Assembly: GCA_045595605.1 (NCBI GenBank)
Contig: JAZOAS010000092.1
Location: forward strand, 1 to 19,301
Reading direction: 5' to 3'
DNA from: SIG480 sp045595605
GTDB taxonomy: Bacteria; Bacillota; Clostridia; Oscillospirales; JAAYXM01
Length of the DNA stretch: 19,301 nucleotides
A model generated the notes under the pieces. It was given only the letters and a program-made list of their open reading frames with translations, did not search any database and was not told the origin of the DNA. The first letter of the stretch is position 1. Every line of letters starts with the position of its first letter. A program made the position numbers and the translations under genes. This document shows positions 7,207 to 15,005 of this stretch, piece by piece.

Positions 7207-7887
7207 TCAGGTTTCGGAAAAAATAATTTTCACATCAGAATCTTTTAAAATTCCGCAAAGGTCAAGCGCCTCACAAAGAGAGGTATGACAGGTGTCGGGA
7301 ATGTCGAAAGGAAAGTCTGCGGGGAGAGGAATTTTAAAGGCTGAAAATGAAAAATTTTTATCGCGGGAGAAAAGCTCAAAGCCGTCATCGGAAAGTGAGA
7401 TGCGTATATGCTCTTGGGGCGGAGAGGATTTGATTACCGCGCCGCAAGCATTGAGACAAGCCTCTGCCACAGCGCAAGAATCCGCGCAGGAAACAAAAAC
7501 ATTGTTTGTTTTGGCAAGAAGCGTAAGCGCGGCGCGCGTTACGCTCCAGAAGCTCCCGCCGCAAATGTAAAAGGTTGTCGGAAGCTTTAAGCTTTCGGCA
7601 AGACACAGCGCCGCATCGGCGCTGTGTCTTAAAAGTAAGTTTATTCCGTATATAGGAGTTATTCCGAAACAAAGAAAGGTGTCGGAAAGACAAAAGTCAG
7701 GTGACAAAGCAACAAACGAGAGCTTTAGCTCCGAAAGCTTTTTTATGCACTTTTTAAGCCGTCTTTTTGAAATCCTTTCCGAAATCTCAGCTTTATAAAT
7801 CCCGACTCCGCGATAGAGCCCGGGAAAAGAAATGAGAAAGGCGTTTTTCTTAAGGTCTTTTCTTTTGAAAAGTATGCAGACACGCAA
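7207..7887 (-). CDS. Cysteine-rich protein of unknown function
   Basis: I do not recognise this 226-aa protein. It contains 13 cysteines, scattered rather than in clear CxxC pairs, is rich in Leu, Ser, Phe and Lys, and has no methionine after the start. There is no signal peptide or convincing membrane helix. I favour the TTG at 7887 because AGGTGG lies five bases upstream; the longer GTG start at 7896 would overlap that site. It begins about 60 bases after ctpA and ends just before the greA promoter region, so it is the last gene of the ftsEX unit or a singleton. Base composition resembles its neighbours. I cannot exclude that it is weakly expressed or decaying, but an uninterrupted frame of this length with a good ribosome site argues for a real gene. 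Confidence 0.65.
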   Translation of the reverse strand: MRVCILFKRKDLKKNAFLISFPGLYRGVGIYKAEISERISKRRLKKCIKKLSELKLSFVALSPDFCLSDTFLCFGITPIYGINLLLRHSADAALCLAESLKLPTTFYICGGSFWSVTRAALTLLAKTNNVFVSCADSCAVAEACLNACGAVIKSSPPQEHIRISLSDDGFELFSRDKNFSFSAFKIPLPADFPFDIPDTCHTSLCEALDLCGILKDSDVKIIFSET

Positions 7888-7947
7888 GAGAACCACCTGC
7901 CACAGATTTGATTATCTGTATTATGATATTACTTTTAAAAAATAATA

Positions 7948-9168
7948 TTACTCTGCTTTTTCTTTTGCTGCGATTTTCTCGCGGATTACTGAAAGTGCCT
8001 CCTGAAGCTGGCGGTCGCCGTGCTCTGTGAGGAGATAGAAATTCTTGTTTTCCTCTTCAGAAAGCTCAACGAGTCTGTCCGGAGTAAGACCGCCTGTTGC
8101 TTCAAGGCTTACGCCCTTGCCGGTGAAGTACTTGCTTACCGAAAGGACGAGGCCCGAACCGTCTTTGAGCGGGATGTTTGACTGCGCAAGTCCTTTTCCG
8201 GTGGTCGGCTCGCCGACGATGAGCGCCTTGCCGGATTCTCTGAGGGCAGCCGCGAAAAACTCAGCCGCGCTGATTGAATACTGGTTTGTGATAACGGCCA
8301 TAGGAAGGTCAACTTCCGATTTGTCCGATTTGTATTCGGTAACCTTTCCTGCCTTGTTCTCTTCGCGAAGGACAACACCCTCGGGAAGAAGCGGGTCGAG
8401 CGTGTTTACGAGGACCTGCATAAGACCGCCGGGGTTATTTCTGACATCGAATACGATTCCCGAAACATTTGCTTTTTTGAGGCGTTCAAGCGCCTGAGAG
8501 AAGTCCTTGTCAACATTTGAGTCAAAGCTTACGATTTTGATGTAACCGATGTTTCCGTCGAGAATCTTTGAGGAAACATTCGTTACATCTATTTCGCGGC
8601 GGGTGATGCTCATATTTATCGGGGTGGCAACGCCCTCGCGCACGATTACGAGTGAAACGGGGGTGTTGACCGCACCTGCGATGCTCTTTACCGCAGCGTC
8701 ATAGCCGATGTCTGCAACCTTCTTGCCGTCAACGCTGACAATCCTGTCAAACGGCGCGAGTTTGGCGTATTCCGCGGGAGAATCCTCAAAGACATCAAGA
8801 ACCATAACCGCGTCATTTTCGTCGTCAAAAACGGCGTTTATTCCGATTCCGACCACCTTTGAGCTGAGAGAGGTCATAACGGAAGAAAACTGCTCAGGGG
8901 TGAGGTAGTGTGACCAGCGGTCGCCAAGCATGGCTACCATACCGTAAAGCGCACCGTCGGTAATGGTTTTTTCGTCGTATTCATTTACATAGTACTTGTC
9001 AATATAACTTCTTACCTCGGCGATTCTCGCATACTGCGACTCCATATCGGAAAGGTCTGCAAGCTTTGCGTTATATTCGCGCTCGGCGGAGTAGAGAGTT
9101 ATACAATATGTGATTGCGGCGGTGAGAAGCATAAGAGCCGCAGTCGTCATTATCTGCTTTCTTTTCAT
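7948..9168 (-). CDS. S41 carboxyl-terminal processing protease (CtpA-like)
   Basis: Membrane-anchored serine protease acting outside the cytoplasmic membrane, usually trimming or destroying envelope proteins such as wall hydrolases. It is 406 aa. An uncleaved N-terminal anchor (about 7-28) is followed by an N-terminal helical region, a PDZ domain (about 100-185, with LAPFDRIVSVDGKKV) and the S41 catalytic domain. The catalytic serine is Ser300 in NQYSISAAE and the general-base lysine is Lys325 in GEPTTGKG; their spacing equals that of Ser430/Lys455 in E. coli Prc. FDVRNNPGGLM (240-250) is the conserved strand before them. GAGGAGG lies upstream of the ATG at 9168. It follows the M23 hydrolase with a hairpin in the gap, and that hydrolase is a plausible substrate by analogy with other bacteria. 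Confidence 0.95.
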   Translation of the reverse strand: MKRKQIMTTAALMLLTAAITYCITLYSAEREYNAKLADLSDMESQYARIAEVRSYIDKYYVNEYDEKTITDGALYGMVAMLGDRWSHYLTPEQFSSVMTSLSSKVVGIGINAVFDDENDAVMVLDVFEDSPAEYAKLAPFDRIVSVDGKKVADIGYDAAVKSIAGAVNTPVSLVIVREGVATPINMSITRREIDVTNVSSKILDGNIGYIKIVSFDSNVDKDFSQALERLKKANVSGIVFDVRNNPGGLMQVLVNTLDPLLPEGVVLREENKAGKVTEYKSDKSEVDLPMAVITNQYSISAAEFFAAALRESGKALIVGEPTTGKGLAQSNIPLKDGSGLVLSVSKYFTGKGVSLEATGGLTPDRLVELSEEENKNFYLLTEHGDRQLQEALSVIREKIAAKEKAE

Positions 9169-9185
9169 AGCGCCCTCCTCTGTTT

Positions 9186-9214
9186 AAGCCGAGGGAGATT
9201 AACCCCCTCGGCTT
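9186..9214 (-). other. Intercistronic hairpin between M23 hydrolase and ctpA-like gene
   Basis: AAGCCGAGGG and CCCTCGGCTT form a perfect 10-bp stem with a nine-base loop, beginning five bases after the hydrolase stop codon. No U-run follows on either strand, so it is unlikely to be a complete terminator. It could set relative mRNA levels of the two genes by blocking 3' decay. Confidence 0.65.
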
Positions 9215-9219
9215 GCAAG

Positions 9220-10404
9220 TTATTTCTTAAAATAATTCATCGGATTTGTATGGTTACCGTTCAGGAGAATTTCAAAGTGGAGATGCGGGCCCGTTGACCA
9301 GCCCGTAGAGCCTACAAGACCGATAACATCACCTTGAGCGACCTTTGCGCCCTTTGTGGTTTTGATTTTGCTCATATGAGCGTAGAGTGTTGATTTGCCG
9401 CCGCCGTGGTCAATGATTACATAGTTGCCGTAGCCCTTGCTTGACCAACCCGCAACAATAACCGTTCCGGAGTTTGCGGCGTATATCTCACTTCCCATGC
9501 TTGCGCCGATGTCGATACCGGTGTGCATGGAGGTTTTCTTTGTAATCGGGTCTTTTCTTGTACCGTAGTATGAGGTGATATATGTCGCCTTCGTCGGCCA
9601 GCGGAAATCACCGCCGACATAGGTAGTCGAGCTGCTTCCGGACTTTGCGAGAAGCTTTTTGAGCTCAGCCTTTGCCTGCTCCTGTGCTCTTTCTGCCTCG
9701 TTGAATGCCTTTTCATATTCGGCGGCTTCCATATTGAGAGACTTTATGAGGTTGTTTGCAGAAGCGTACTGGCTTTCAAGCGACTTTTGCTTTGAAACGA
9801 GGCTTGACTTTGCAGAAGCTTGAGCGGCGCGGTTTTCGTCCATCTTCGCTTTTTTTGCCTGAATTTCAGAGCGGGTCTGGGCGAGCGTACGCATAAGCTT
9901 TTTGTCACCTTCAACGATGTCGCCTATGAGCTCTGTGCGGGTGAGCATATCGGAAAAGCTGTCTGCTGAGAGGATTATGCCAAGCATTGAGACCGAGCCT
10001 TCCTCCTCCATAATGCGGACGCGCTTGAGAAAATCGTCGTTTTCTTTTTTCTCTTTAGATTCTGCCTCTCTGAGCTCTGCCGAAACTACTGAAAGCTCAA
10101 CATCAAGAGCTGCGATAAGCTTGTTTATGGTTTCGACTTCCTGCTCGGTTACATCAATCTGGCGGTCAAGAGCCGCTTTCTTTGTCATAGTCGAGCTCTT
10201 TTTTGACTCAATGGCTTTAAGTTCTTTCTGTATTTTGGTTTTCTGATTTGCAAGCTTTGAAAGCTGGGAGTTGAGGCTTGAAACGCTCTGCGCGGCATCT
10301 GCACGGTTGTATATTGCGATTTCCGCAACAAATGCGAACACGAGCGATAAGGCAAGAACTCCGGCAATAAGTGCGGAGATTATGCGCACGGCTTTGCGAT
10401 TCAT
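9220..10404 (-). CDS. Coiled-coil M23 peptidoglycan hydrolase (PcsB/EnvC-like role)
   Basis: Secreted wall hydrolase or hydrolase activator thought to be gated by FtsEX during division. It is 394 aa. An N-terminal signal or anchor helix (about 7-30) is followed by a long coiled coil (about 38-250, rich in K, E, Q, A and S) and a C-terminal LytM/M23 domain (about 265-394). The zinc ligands are intact: His294 and Asp298 in HTGID, and His376 in GPHLHFE, with His343 in YAHM as catalytic histidine. This suggests true endopeptidase activity, unlike degenerate EnvC-type activators. AGGAGG precedes the ATG. It lies 12 nt after ftsX, and this order (ftsE, ftsX, coiled-coil hydrolase, protease) strongly suggests a functional partner of FtsX through its coiled coil. 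Confidence 0.93.
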   Translation of the reverse strand: MNRKAVRIISALIAGVLALSLVFAFVAEIAIYNRADAAQSVSSLNSQLSKLANQKTKIQKELKAIESKKSSTMTKKAALDRQIDVTEQEVETINKLIAALDVELSVVSAELREAESKEKKENDDFLKRVRIMEEEGSVSMLGIILSADSFSDMLTRTELIGDIVEGDKKLMRTLAQTRSEIQAKKAKMDENRAAQASAKSSLVSKQKSLESQYASANNLIKSLNMEAAEYEKAFNEAERAQEQAKAELKKLLAKSGSSSTTYVGGDFRWPTKATYITSYYGTRKDPITKKTSMHTGIDIGASMGSEIYAANSGTVIVAGWSSKGYGNYVIIDHGGGKSTLYAHMSKIKTTKGAKVAQGDVIGLVGSTGWSTGPHLHFEILLNGNHTNPMNYFKK

Positions 10405-10416
10405 ATAAGACGCCTC

Positions 10417-11304
10417 CTATACTTTCAAGAATTTTCGAAGCGTTATTGCGCTTCCGATACCGCCGACGGCGATACCTGTTCCGAAGAACATAAGGGAAAG
10501 ATATCCTACACAGTTTTTAAATGGAATGGTCGGGATAAAGCTTATTCCGGAAAGGGCGCTTGCGACGATGTATTCATATACGCACCACTGCAAAAGGAGC
10601 GAAAGAATTGCGCCGACAATTCCGATAAGAAGTCCTTCTATGATGAACGGGACACGGACAAAGCCGTTTGTAGCACCGATCATTTTCATAATTGCAATTT
10701 CCTCGCGACGGTTGAACATAGTAAGGTTTACCGTGTTTGAGATGATAAATACGGAAACGAGGATAAGGATGATTATGAGCGCTGTGCAGACTACGGTGAC
10801 AACATCGCGGACCTGAATGATTTTATCCGAGATGTCGCTTCTTGCCGAAACCTTTGCGATTCCTTCGATTTCAGCAAGCTTATCTGCAACCTTCTGAGTA
10901 TCCTCTATATTGTAGAGAGAAACGGTATAGCGGTCGCGGAGCGGATTTCGCTCATCAAGACCGTCAAGAAGCTCGCTTTCGTCGCCAAAGTCCTCCTTGA
11001 AGCTCTCAAGAGCCTCATCCTTTGTCATATAATCGACCGAGGAAATCTCGGAGATTTCGAGAATATCGGACTTCAGCGAGCGGGACGCAGCCTCGGAATA
11101 TGTTTCGTCAACAAAAGCGACAACCTTGTTCTGACTTTCGACATCAGCTAAAAGGCGGTTGACATTCGCGGCAAGGAGCGTGAAGCTTCCCATAAGGAGA
11201 AGGCAGGCTGTAATAACGCTCATTGCGGCAACGCTCATCAAGCGATGAGTGAATATGCTGTGGATTCCTTCACGGAGGAAATAAGAAATATTATAAAGTC
11301 TCAT
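10417..11304 (-). CDS. ftsX: Cell-division ABC-type membrane protein FtsX
   Basis: Membrane half of the FtsEX complex, which relays ATP hydrolysis by FtsE to extracellular wall hydrolases at the division site. It is 295 aa with four hydrophobic helices at about 22-47, 168-195, 218-245 and 263-290. The first and second enclose an extracellular domain of about 120 residues (VNRLLADVESQNKVVAFVDE onward), the usual place where hydrolases bind. The cytoplasmic loop after TM2 carries NTVNLTMFNRREEIAIMKMIGATN, the typical FtsX signature. The start overlaps the ftsE stop as ATGA, so the two are translated together. The next gene is its likely hydrolase partner. Confidence 0.96.
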   Translation of the reverse strand: MRLYNISYFLREGIHSIFTHRLMSVAAMSVITACLLLMGSFTLLAANVNRLLADVESQNKVVAFVDETYSEAASRSLKSDILEISEISSVDYMTKDEALESFKEDFGDESELLDGLDERNPLRDRYTVSLYNIEDTQKVADKLAEIEGIAKVSARSDISDKIIQVRDVVTVVCTALIIILILVSVFIISNTVNLTMFNRREEIAIMKMIGATNGFVRVPFIIEGLLIGIVGAILSLLLQWCVYEYIVASALSGISFIPTIPFKNCVGYLSLMFFGTGIAVGGIGSAITLRKFLKV

Positions 11305-11981
11305 TTTTGATAATACCCACCTGTCTTATCGCTTATGATACGGCCGTCGGAAATAGTGACGACGCGTTTTACAAATTCATCAACAAGCTCTCTTTCGTGA
11401 GTAACGACGAGAACGGTGGTTCCGAGCTCGTTTATCTTCTCAAGGAGAGTCATTATTTCGATTGACATTTTCGGGTCGAGGTTTCCCGTCGGCTCATCGG
11501 CGATTATCATTCGCGGGTTATTGACAATCGCACGGGCAACAGCGACGCGCTGTCTTTCGCCGCCCGAAAGCTCTCCGGGAAGGCTCTTTGCCTTATGTGA
11601 GAGACCGACAAGCTCAAGAACATACGGTACACGGCTCTTGATATGTCGGGGAGAAGCGCCGACGGCGCGCATTGCAAAGGCGATGTTTTCATAAACGGTT
11701 TTCTTGTCAATCAAGCGGAAGTCCTGAAAAACGACGCCGACCGTACGCCTGAGCAGAGGAACCTCTGACGGCCTTATTCTGTTGAGGTTGAAGTCGTTTA
11801 CTATGCCACGGCCTGAGGACATCCTGACTTCGCTTGTAAGTATTTTAACGATGGTGGATTTGCCCGAGCCTGAAGAGCCTACGAGGAATACAAATTCACC
11901 GTCGTCTATTTTCAGATTGATGCCCGAGAGTGCAGGTGTTCCGTTTTCGTACACCTTGCAAACATCGAGAAGCCTGATCAT
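11301..11981 (-). CDS. ftsE: Cell-division ATP-binding protein FtsE
   Basis: Cytoplasmic ATPase of the FtsEX complex. It is 226 aa. All ABC motifs are present: Walker A GSSGSGKS (about 36-43), the Q-loop VFQDFRLI characteristic of FtsE, the signature LSGGERQR (about 138-145), Walker B MIIADEPTGNLD (about 158-169) and the switch histidine in VVTHERE. The ATG at 11981 has AGGA about ten bases upstream. That ribosome site lies in the loop of a small AACAG/CTGTT hairpin (11988-12003). The gene follows the regulator by 27 nt and overlaps ftsX by 4 nt, so it is co-transcribed from the promoter at 13151-13179. Confidence 0.97.
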   Translation of the reverse strand: MIRLLDVCKVYENGTPALSGINLKIDDGEFVFLVGSSGSGKSTIVKILTSEVRMSSGRGIVNDFNLNRIRPSEVPLLRRTVGVVFQDFRLIDKKTVYENIAFAMRAVGASPRHIKSRVPYVLELVGLSHKAKSLPGELSGGERQRVAVARAIVNNPRMIIADEPTGNLDPKMSIEIMTLLEKINELGTTVLVVTHERELVDEFVKRVVTISDGRIISDKTGGYYQK

Positions 11982-12008
11982 TTTTCTAACAGTCCTTTCT
12001 GTTGGAAT

Positions 12009-13100
12009 TTAGAATGCGGAGTTCTGGGTAGAGAGGTATTTTTTGACCATGAGCGCAACCTTGAAGATTATCGCGTGGTCAAATTCGCGAAGGTCAAGCC
12101 CTGTTATCTTCTTGATTTTCTCAAGACGGTAAACAAGGGTATTTCTGTGAACGAACAAGTTTCTTGAGGTTTCGGAAACATTGAGGTTGTTTTCAAAGAA
12201 CTTCTGGATTGTCATAAGAGTCTCCGAATCGAGAGATTCGAGGGAGTTGTCAGAGAAGACCTCGGAGAGGAACATCTCACAGAGTGTTGTCGGAAGCTGA
12301 TAGATAAGTCTGCCGATGCCGAGCTTTTCGTAGCTCATAATGTCGCGCTCGGTGTCAAACATCTTTCCGACATTGATGGCGGACTGAGCTTCTTTAAAGG
12401 AAACTGCGAGGTCCTTGAGAGTTTTTGCGACGGTGCCTATGCCGATTTCGGTTTTTGCAAGAAGCTCGGACTTGAGAGTATCGCGGATGCTTTCCGCAAT
12501 CTTCACAAAATCACGGCTTTCCGAAAGAGGAGCAACCTCGTGGACAAGGGCGATTTCGTTTTCGCTTATACTGATGACAAAATCCTTTGCTTTGTCGGGG
12601 AACATACTCGAAATAATGTCAATGGCGGCAGAGTCGTAAAGCTCTGTCTGGCGGATGAGGAAAACAACATGGGGAATCTCCTGCGCCATACGGAGCTCGC
12701 TTGCCTTCATGTAGATATCGCCCGAGAGGATGTTGTCAAGGAGAATGTTTTTGACAAAGGTTGTGCGGTCGTGCTTTTCGTCGTAATAGCGTTTTGCATT
12801 ACCGACAGCAAGGGCCGCCATTACAGCAAGGCTTTTTGCATGCTCGTCCTCACCTGAGACAAAAACGACATATTCAAACCGCGCGCCCGGTGCAGAGACG
12901 GGCTTGTATGTATCACCGTCATATACAAGGTAAGAGCCAATCATCTCGTCGAGCGCGCCGAGAGCTTCTTCGCGGCGGGAGCCCTTGAGAGAAGGGTCAG
13001 TACAGGCACAGACGCTACCCGTGGTATCGAGAACGCCTATGGTTCTGTCTGTTGCCTCCTTCATCTGGAGTATTGTATTCTGAAGCATTGCCCAAGCCAT
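12009..13100 (-). CDS. PucR/CdaR-type transcriptional regulator
   Basis: Predicted DNA-binding regulator of 363 aa. The C terminus (about 300-360) holds the PucR-family helix-turn-helix with the hallmark SRNLFVHRNTLVYRLEKIKKITGLDLREF. A middle region (about 130-290) resembles the GGDEF-like module of this family. The N-terminal part may be a sensor, with no motif I can name. I start at the ATG at 13100: AAAGGTGG lies seven bases upstream. The longer open frame begins four bases upstream of the -10 box, which rules it out. The family classically controls sugar-diacid, purine or other catabolic genes, but here it heads ftsE-ftsX-hydrolase-ctpA with 27 nt to ftsE, so it may instead adjust wall-remodelling genes or itself. 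That role is inference. Confidence 0.88.
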   Translation of the reverse strand: MAWAMLQNTILQMKEATDRTIGVLDTTGSVCACTDPSLKGSRREEALGALDEMIGSYLVYDGDTYKPVSAPGARFEYVVFVSGEDEHAKSLAVMAALAVGNAKRYYDEKHDRTTFVKNILLDNILSGDIYMKASELRMAQEIPHVVFLIRQTELYDSAAIDIISSMFPDKAKDFVISISENEIALVHEVAPLSESRDFVKIAESIRDTLKSELLAKTEIGIGTVAKTLKDLAVSFKEAQSAINVGKMFDTERDIMSYEKLGIGRLIYQLPTTLCEMFLSEVFSDNSLESLDSETLMTIQKFFENNLNVSETSRNLFVHRNTLVYRLEKIKKITGLDLREFDHAIIFKVALMVKKYLSTQNSAF

Positions 13101-13150
13101 AATTAATCCACCTTTAACATAAACAATCTTTGCGAAATTACACCAAATAC

Positions 13151-13179
13151 ATTGTACCAAAAAATATATGTAAAATCAA
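13151..13179 (-). promoter_or_regulatory. Extended -10 sigma-A promoter of the regulator-ftsEX operon
   Basis: On the minus strand TTGATT (13174-13179) and TACAAT (13151-13156) lie 17 bases apart, and TG one base before the -10 makes it an extended -10 site. The region between ribF and the regulator is AT-rich and about 100 bases long. This separates the translation operon from the cell-division operon. Confidence 0.85.
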
Positions 13180-13199
13180 TGAATTTTCTGTAAAAACAT

Positions 13200-14081
13200 C
13201 TAAATTTCACATTCGGCGTCAAGTACATCTTGTGATATTTGCCGAATGAGGTCGGAAAGTGACGAAAACTGTTTTTCCTCCCTGAGAAAGCGCACGAATT
13301 CGGTCTTTAAAACTTTTCCGTAGAGCTCGCCCGAAAAACCGGGGATATGAGTCTCTGCAAAGACGGTGCTACTGTCGGAAACCGTCGGACGGGTGCCTAT
13401 ATTCGTTATTGCGCGGTATGTTTTCCCGTCAAAAGTAACGCGGGAGGCATAAACACCGTATCGCGGGATGATGACATCGGGCGAAAAAGACTGATTTGCG
13501 GTGGGAAAGCCGATATCGCGTCCGAGAGCCTTGCCGTGAAGAACCTCGGAAATCGTGCAGTGATAATGACCGAGGAGCTCTTTTGCCTCTTCCATATCTC
13601 CGCTTTCAATAAGCGGGCGTATGCGCGATGAGCTTACCGCCTCGCCGTGAAGCGTAACCTCGTCGATTATCTCACAGCCGATTCCGCACTCTTTGCAGAG
13701 AGCTTTAAGTGTTTCGGCATTCCCCTTTCCGCCCTTACCGAAGCGGAAGTCGTATCCTGCGACGACAAAGCCCGCGCGAAGCTCCGAGATAAGAATTTTG
13801 TCAAAAAACTCCTCACAGGACATTGCTGAATATTCTGCCGTGAAGTCTTTTATGACGATGTCGGAAATGTTATAGAGCTCTGATATAAGGTGCGCCCTTT
13901 CTTCGGGGGAGTTGATAAGCCCGACGCTCTTTCCCGAAAGCACCTTTGACGGGTGGTTTGAATATGTAAGGACACACGGCGTAAGTGAAAGCTCTTTTGA
14001 AACCTCGAAAGCTCTCTTAAGAAGCGCGCCGTGTCCGATATGTATTCCGTCAAAAAAACCGAGAGCAACAGCTCTTTTCAT
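13200..14081 (-). CDS. ribF: Bifunctional riboflavin kinase / FAD synthetase
   Basis: It converts riboflavin to FMN and then FAD in the cytoplasm. The protein is 293 aa. The N-terminal adenylyltransferase domain has GFFDGIHIGH (8-17, nucleotide-binding HxGH) and SSSRIR (150-155). The C-terminal flavokinase domain has GRDIGFPTAN (187-196), PRYGVYAS, NIGTRPT and an ETHIPGFSGELYG segment bearing the usual catalytic Glu region. The N-terminal sequence lacks the short extra strand that precedes GFFDG in many homologues, so the protein is slightly short at this end. GAGGTG, which overlaps the end of truB, serves the ATG at 14081, three bases after the truB stop. It is the last gene of the infB operon, as in many Bacillota. 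Confidence 0.96.
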   Translation of the reverse strand: MKRAVALGFFDGIHIGHGALLKRAFEVSKELSLTPCVLTYSNHPSKVLSGKSVGLINSPEERAHLISELYNISDIVIKDFTAEYSAMSCEEFFDKILISELRAGFVVAGYDFRFGKGGKGNAETLKALCKECGIGCEIIDEVTLHGEAVSSSRIRPLIESGDMEEAKELLGHYHCTISEVLHGKALGRDIGFPTANQSFSPDVIIPRYGVYASRVTFDGKTYRAITNIGTRPTVSDSSTVFAETHIPGFSGELYGKVLKTEFVRFLREEKQFSSLSDLIRQISQDVLDAECEI

Positions 14082-14084
14082 AAT

Positions 14085-14939
14085 CTACACCTCAAAAAAA
14101 CTTTTTACCGTATGGAGATATCCGCGTTCATTTCCGCTTGCAAGCATAAGAAATTCTCCGCTTTCCGAATAAACGCGGTAGAGAACACCGCTCTTTGCGT
14201 TATACGGAACATCCGCGCCGTTGCGACACTTTTTCTCACCCGCGGAGTCAATCGTTACCGCCTCGCATTCCGAGAACATAAAATCAAGCGGGGTAACCGA
14301 GGGAGAGCTTTCGATTTCCTCAATCGTGCGGGCGTTTTCAATCTCAAAAATACCCGACTTTGTACGGCGGAGCGCCGTCATAGTTGCACCGCAGCCGAGT
14401 TTCTCGCCGATATCGCCGATGAGGGAGCGGATATAAGTCCCCTTCGAACAGGCAACGGAAAGCCTGTAATCGTTTCCTTTAATGTGGGAGAGCAAAATTT
14501 CAGTGATTTCAATTTTGCGCGCCTGTCTCTCGATTTCCTTGCCCTCGCGCGCAAGCTTATAAAGCGGAACGCCACCGACCTTTATCGCAGAGTACATCGG
14601 CGGGGTCTGGAGAGAAGTCCCGAGAAAGCTTTTGCAAGCAGCTTCCACCTCGTCGGGAGAAGAGCAAACCTCGTTCTCGGCGAGGATATTTCCGGTGATG
14701 TCGAGAGTGTCGGTAATGATGCCGAGGCGAAATTCCGCGACATACTTTTTCTCGTCAGAAAGCGCAAATTCGCAAGCTCTTGTCGCCCTGCCGATAAAGA
14801 CGGGAAGAACGCCCGTTGCGAGCGGGTCGAGCGTGCCTGAATGACCTACGCGACGGGTTTTGAAGATGCGGCGCATACGCGACACGACATCGTGGGATGT
14901 GAGCCCTGAGGGCTTGTCAACAATAACAATTCCGTTCAT
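14085..14939 (-). CDS. truB: tRNA pseudouridine-55 synthase
   Basis: It makes the universal pseudouridine 55 in the T-loop of tRNAs. It is 284 aa. The N terminus NGIVIVDKPSGLTSHDVV and the catalytic loop GHSGTLDPLATGVL are canonical, with the nucleophile Asp38. YVAEFRLGIITDTLD and a C-terminal PUA-like region (about 230-284, SGVLYRVYSESGEFLMLA) complete the fold. The ATG at 14939 has AGAGGT five bases upstream. It follows the fused rbfA-nrnA gene after a 66-nt gap that is dominated by a strong palindrome. Its stop is only three bases before ribF. Confidence 0.97.
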   Translation of the reverse strand: MNGIVIVDKPSGLTSHDVVSRMRRIFKTRRVGHSGTLDPLATGVLPVFIGRATRACEFALSDEKKYVAEFRLGIITDTLDITGNILAENEVCSSPDEVEAACKSFLGTSLQTPPMYSAIKVGGVPLYKLAREGKEIERQARKIEITEILLSHIKGNDYRLSVACSKGTYIRSLIGDIGEKLGCGATMTALRRTKSGIFEIENARTIEEIESSPSVTPLDFMFSECEAVTIDSAGEKKCRNGADVPYNAKSGVLYRVYSESGEFLMLASGNERGYLHTVKSFFEV

Positions 14940-14975
14940 TTGTTACCTCTTGAAATAATATTCGTAAAAACAGGC

Positions 14976-15002
14976 TTTGCGGAACACAATGTGTTCCGCA
15001 AA
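14976..15002 (-). other. Near-perfect 27-base palindrome between nrnA domain and truB
   Basis: Arms TTTGCGGAACACA and TGTGTTCCGCAAA are perfectly complementary over 13 bases around one central base; as RNA this gives a 12-bp stem with a three-base loop. It starts three bases after the rbfA-nrnA stop. Five Us occur downstream but separated from the stem by GCCTG, so it may be a weak intrinsic terminator or attenuator, an mRNA-stability element, or a protein-binding site. Confidence 0.7.
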
Positions 15003-15005
15003 AAG

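Noticed and set aside
13101..13160. N-terminal extension of the PucR/CdaR-type regulator
   Set aside because: The extra codons begin four bases upstream of the -10 box; the ATG at 13100 has a proper ribosome site.
14031..14840. 269-codon plus-strand open frame
   Set aside because: It lies entirely opposite ribF and truB, which have full family motifs; the antisense frame shows no recognisable domain.
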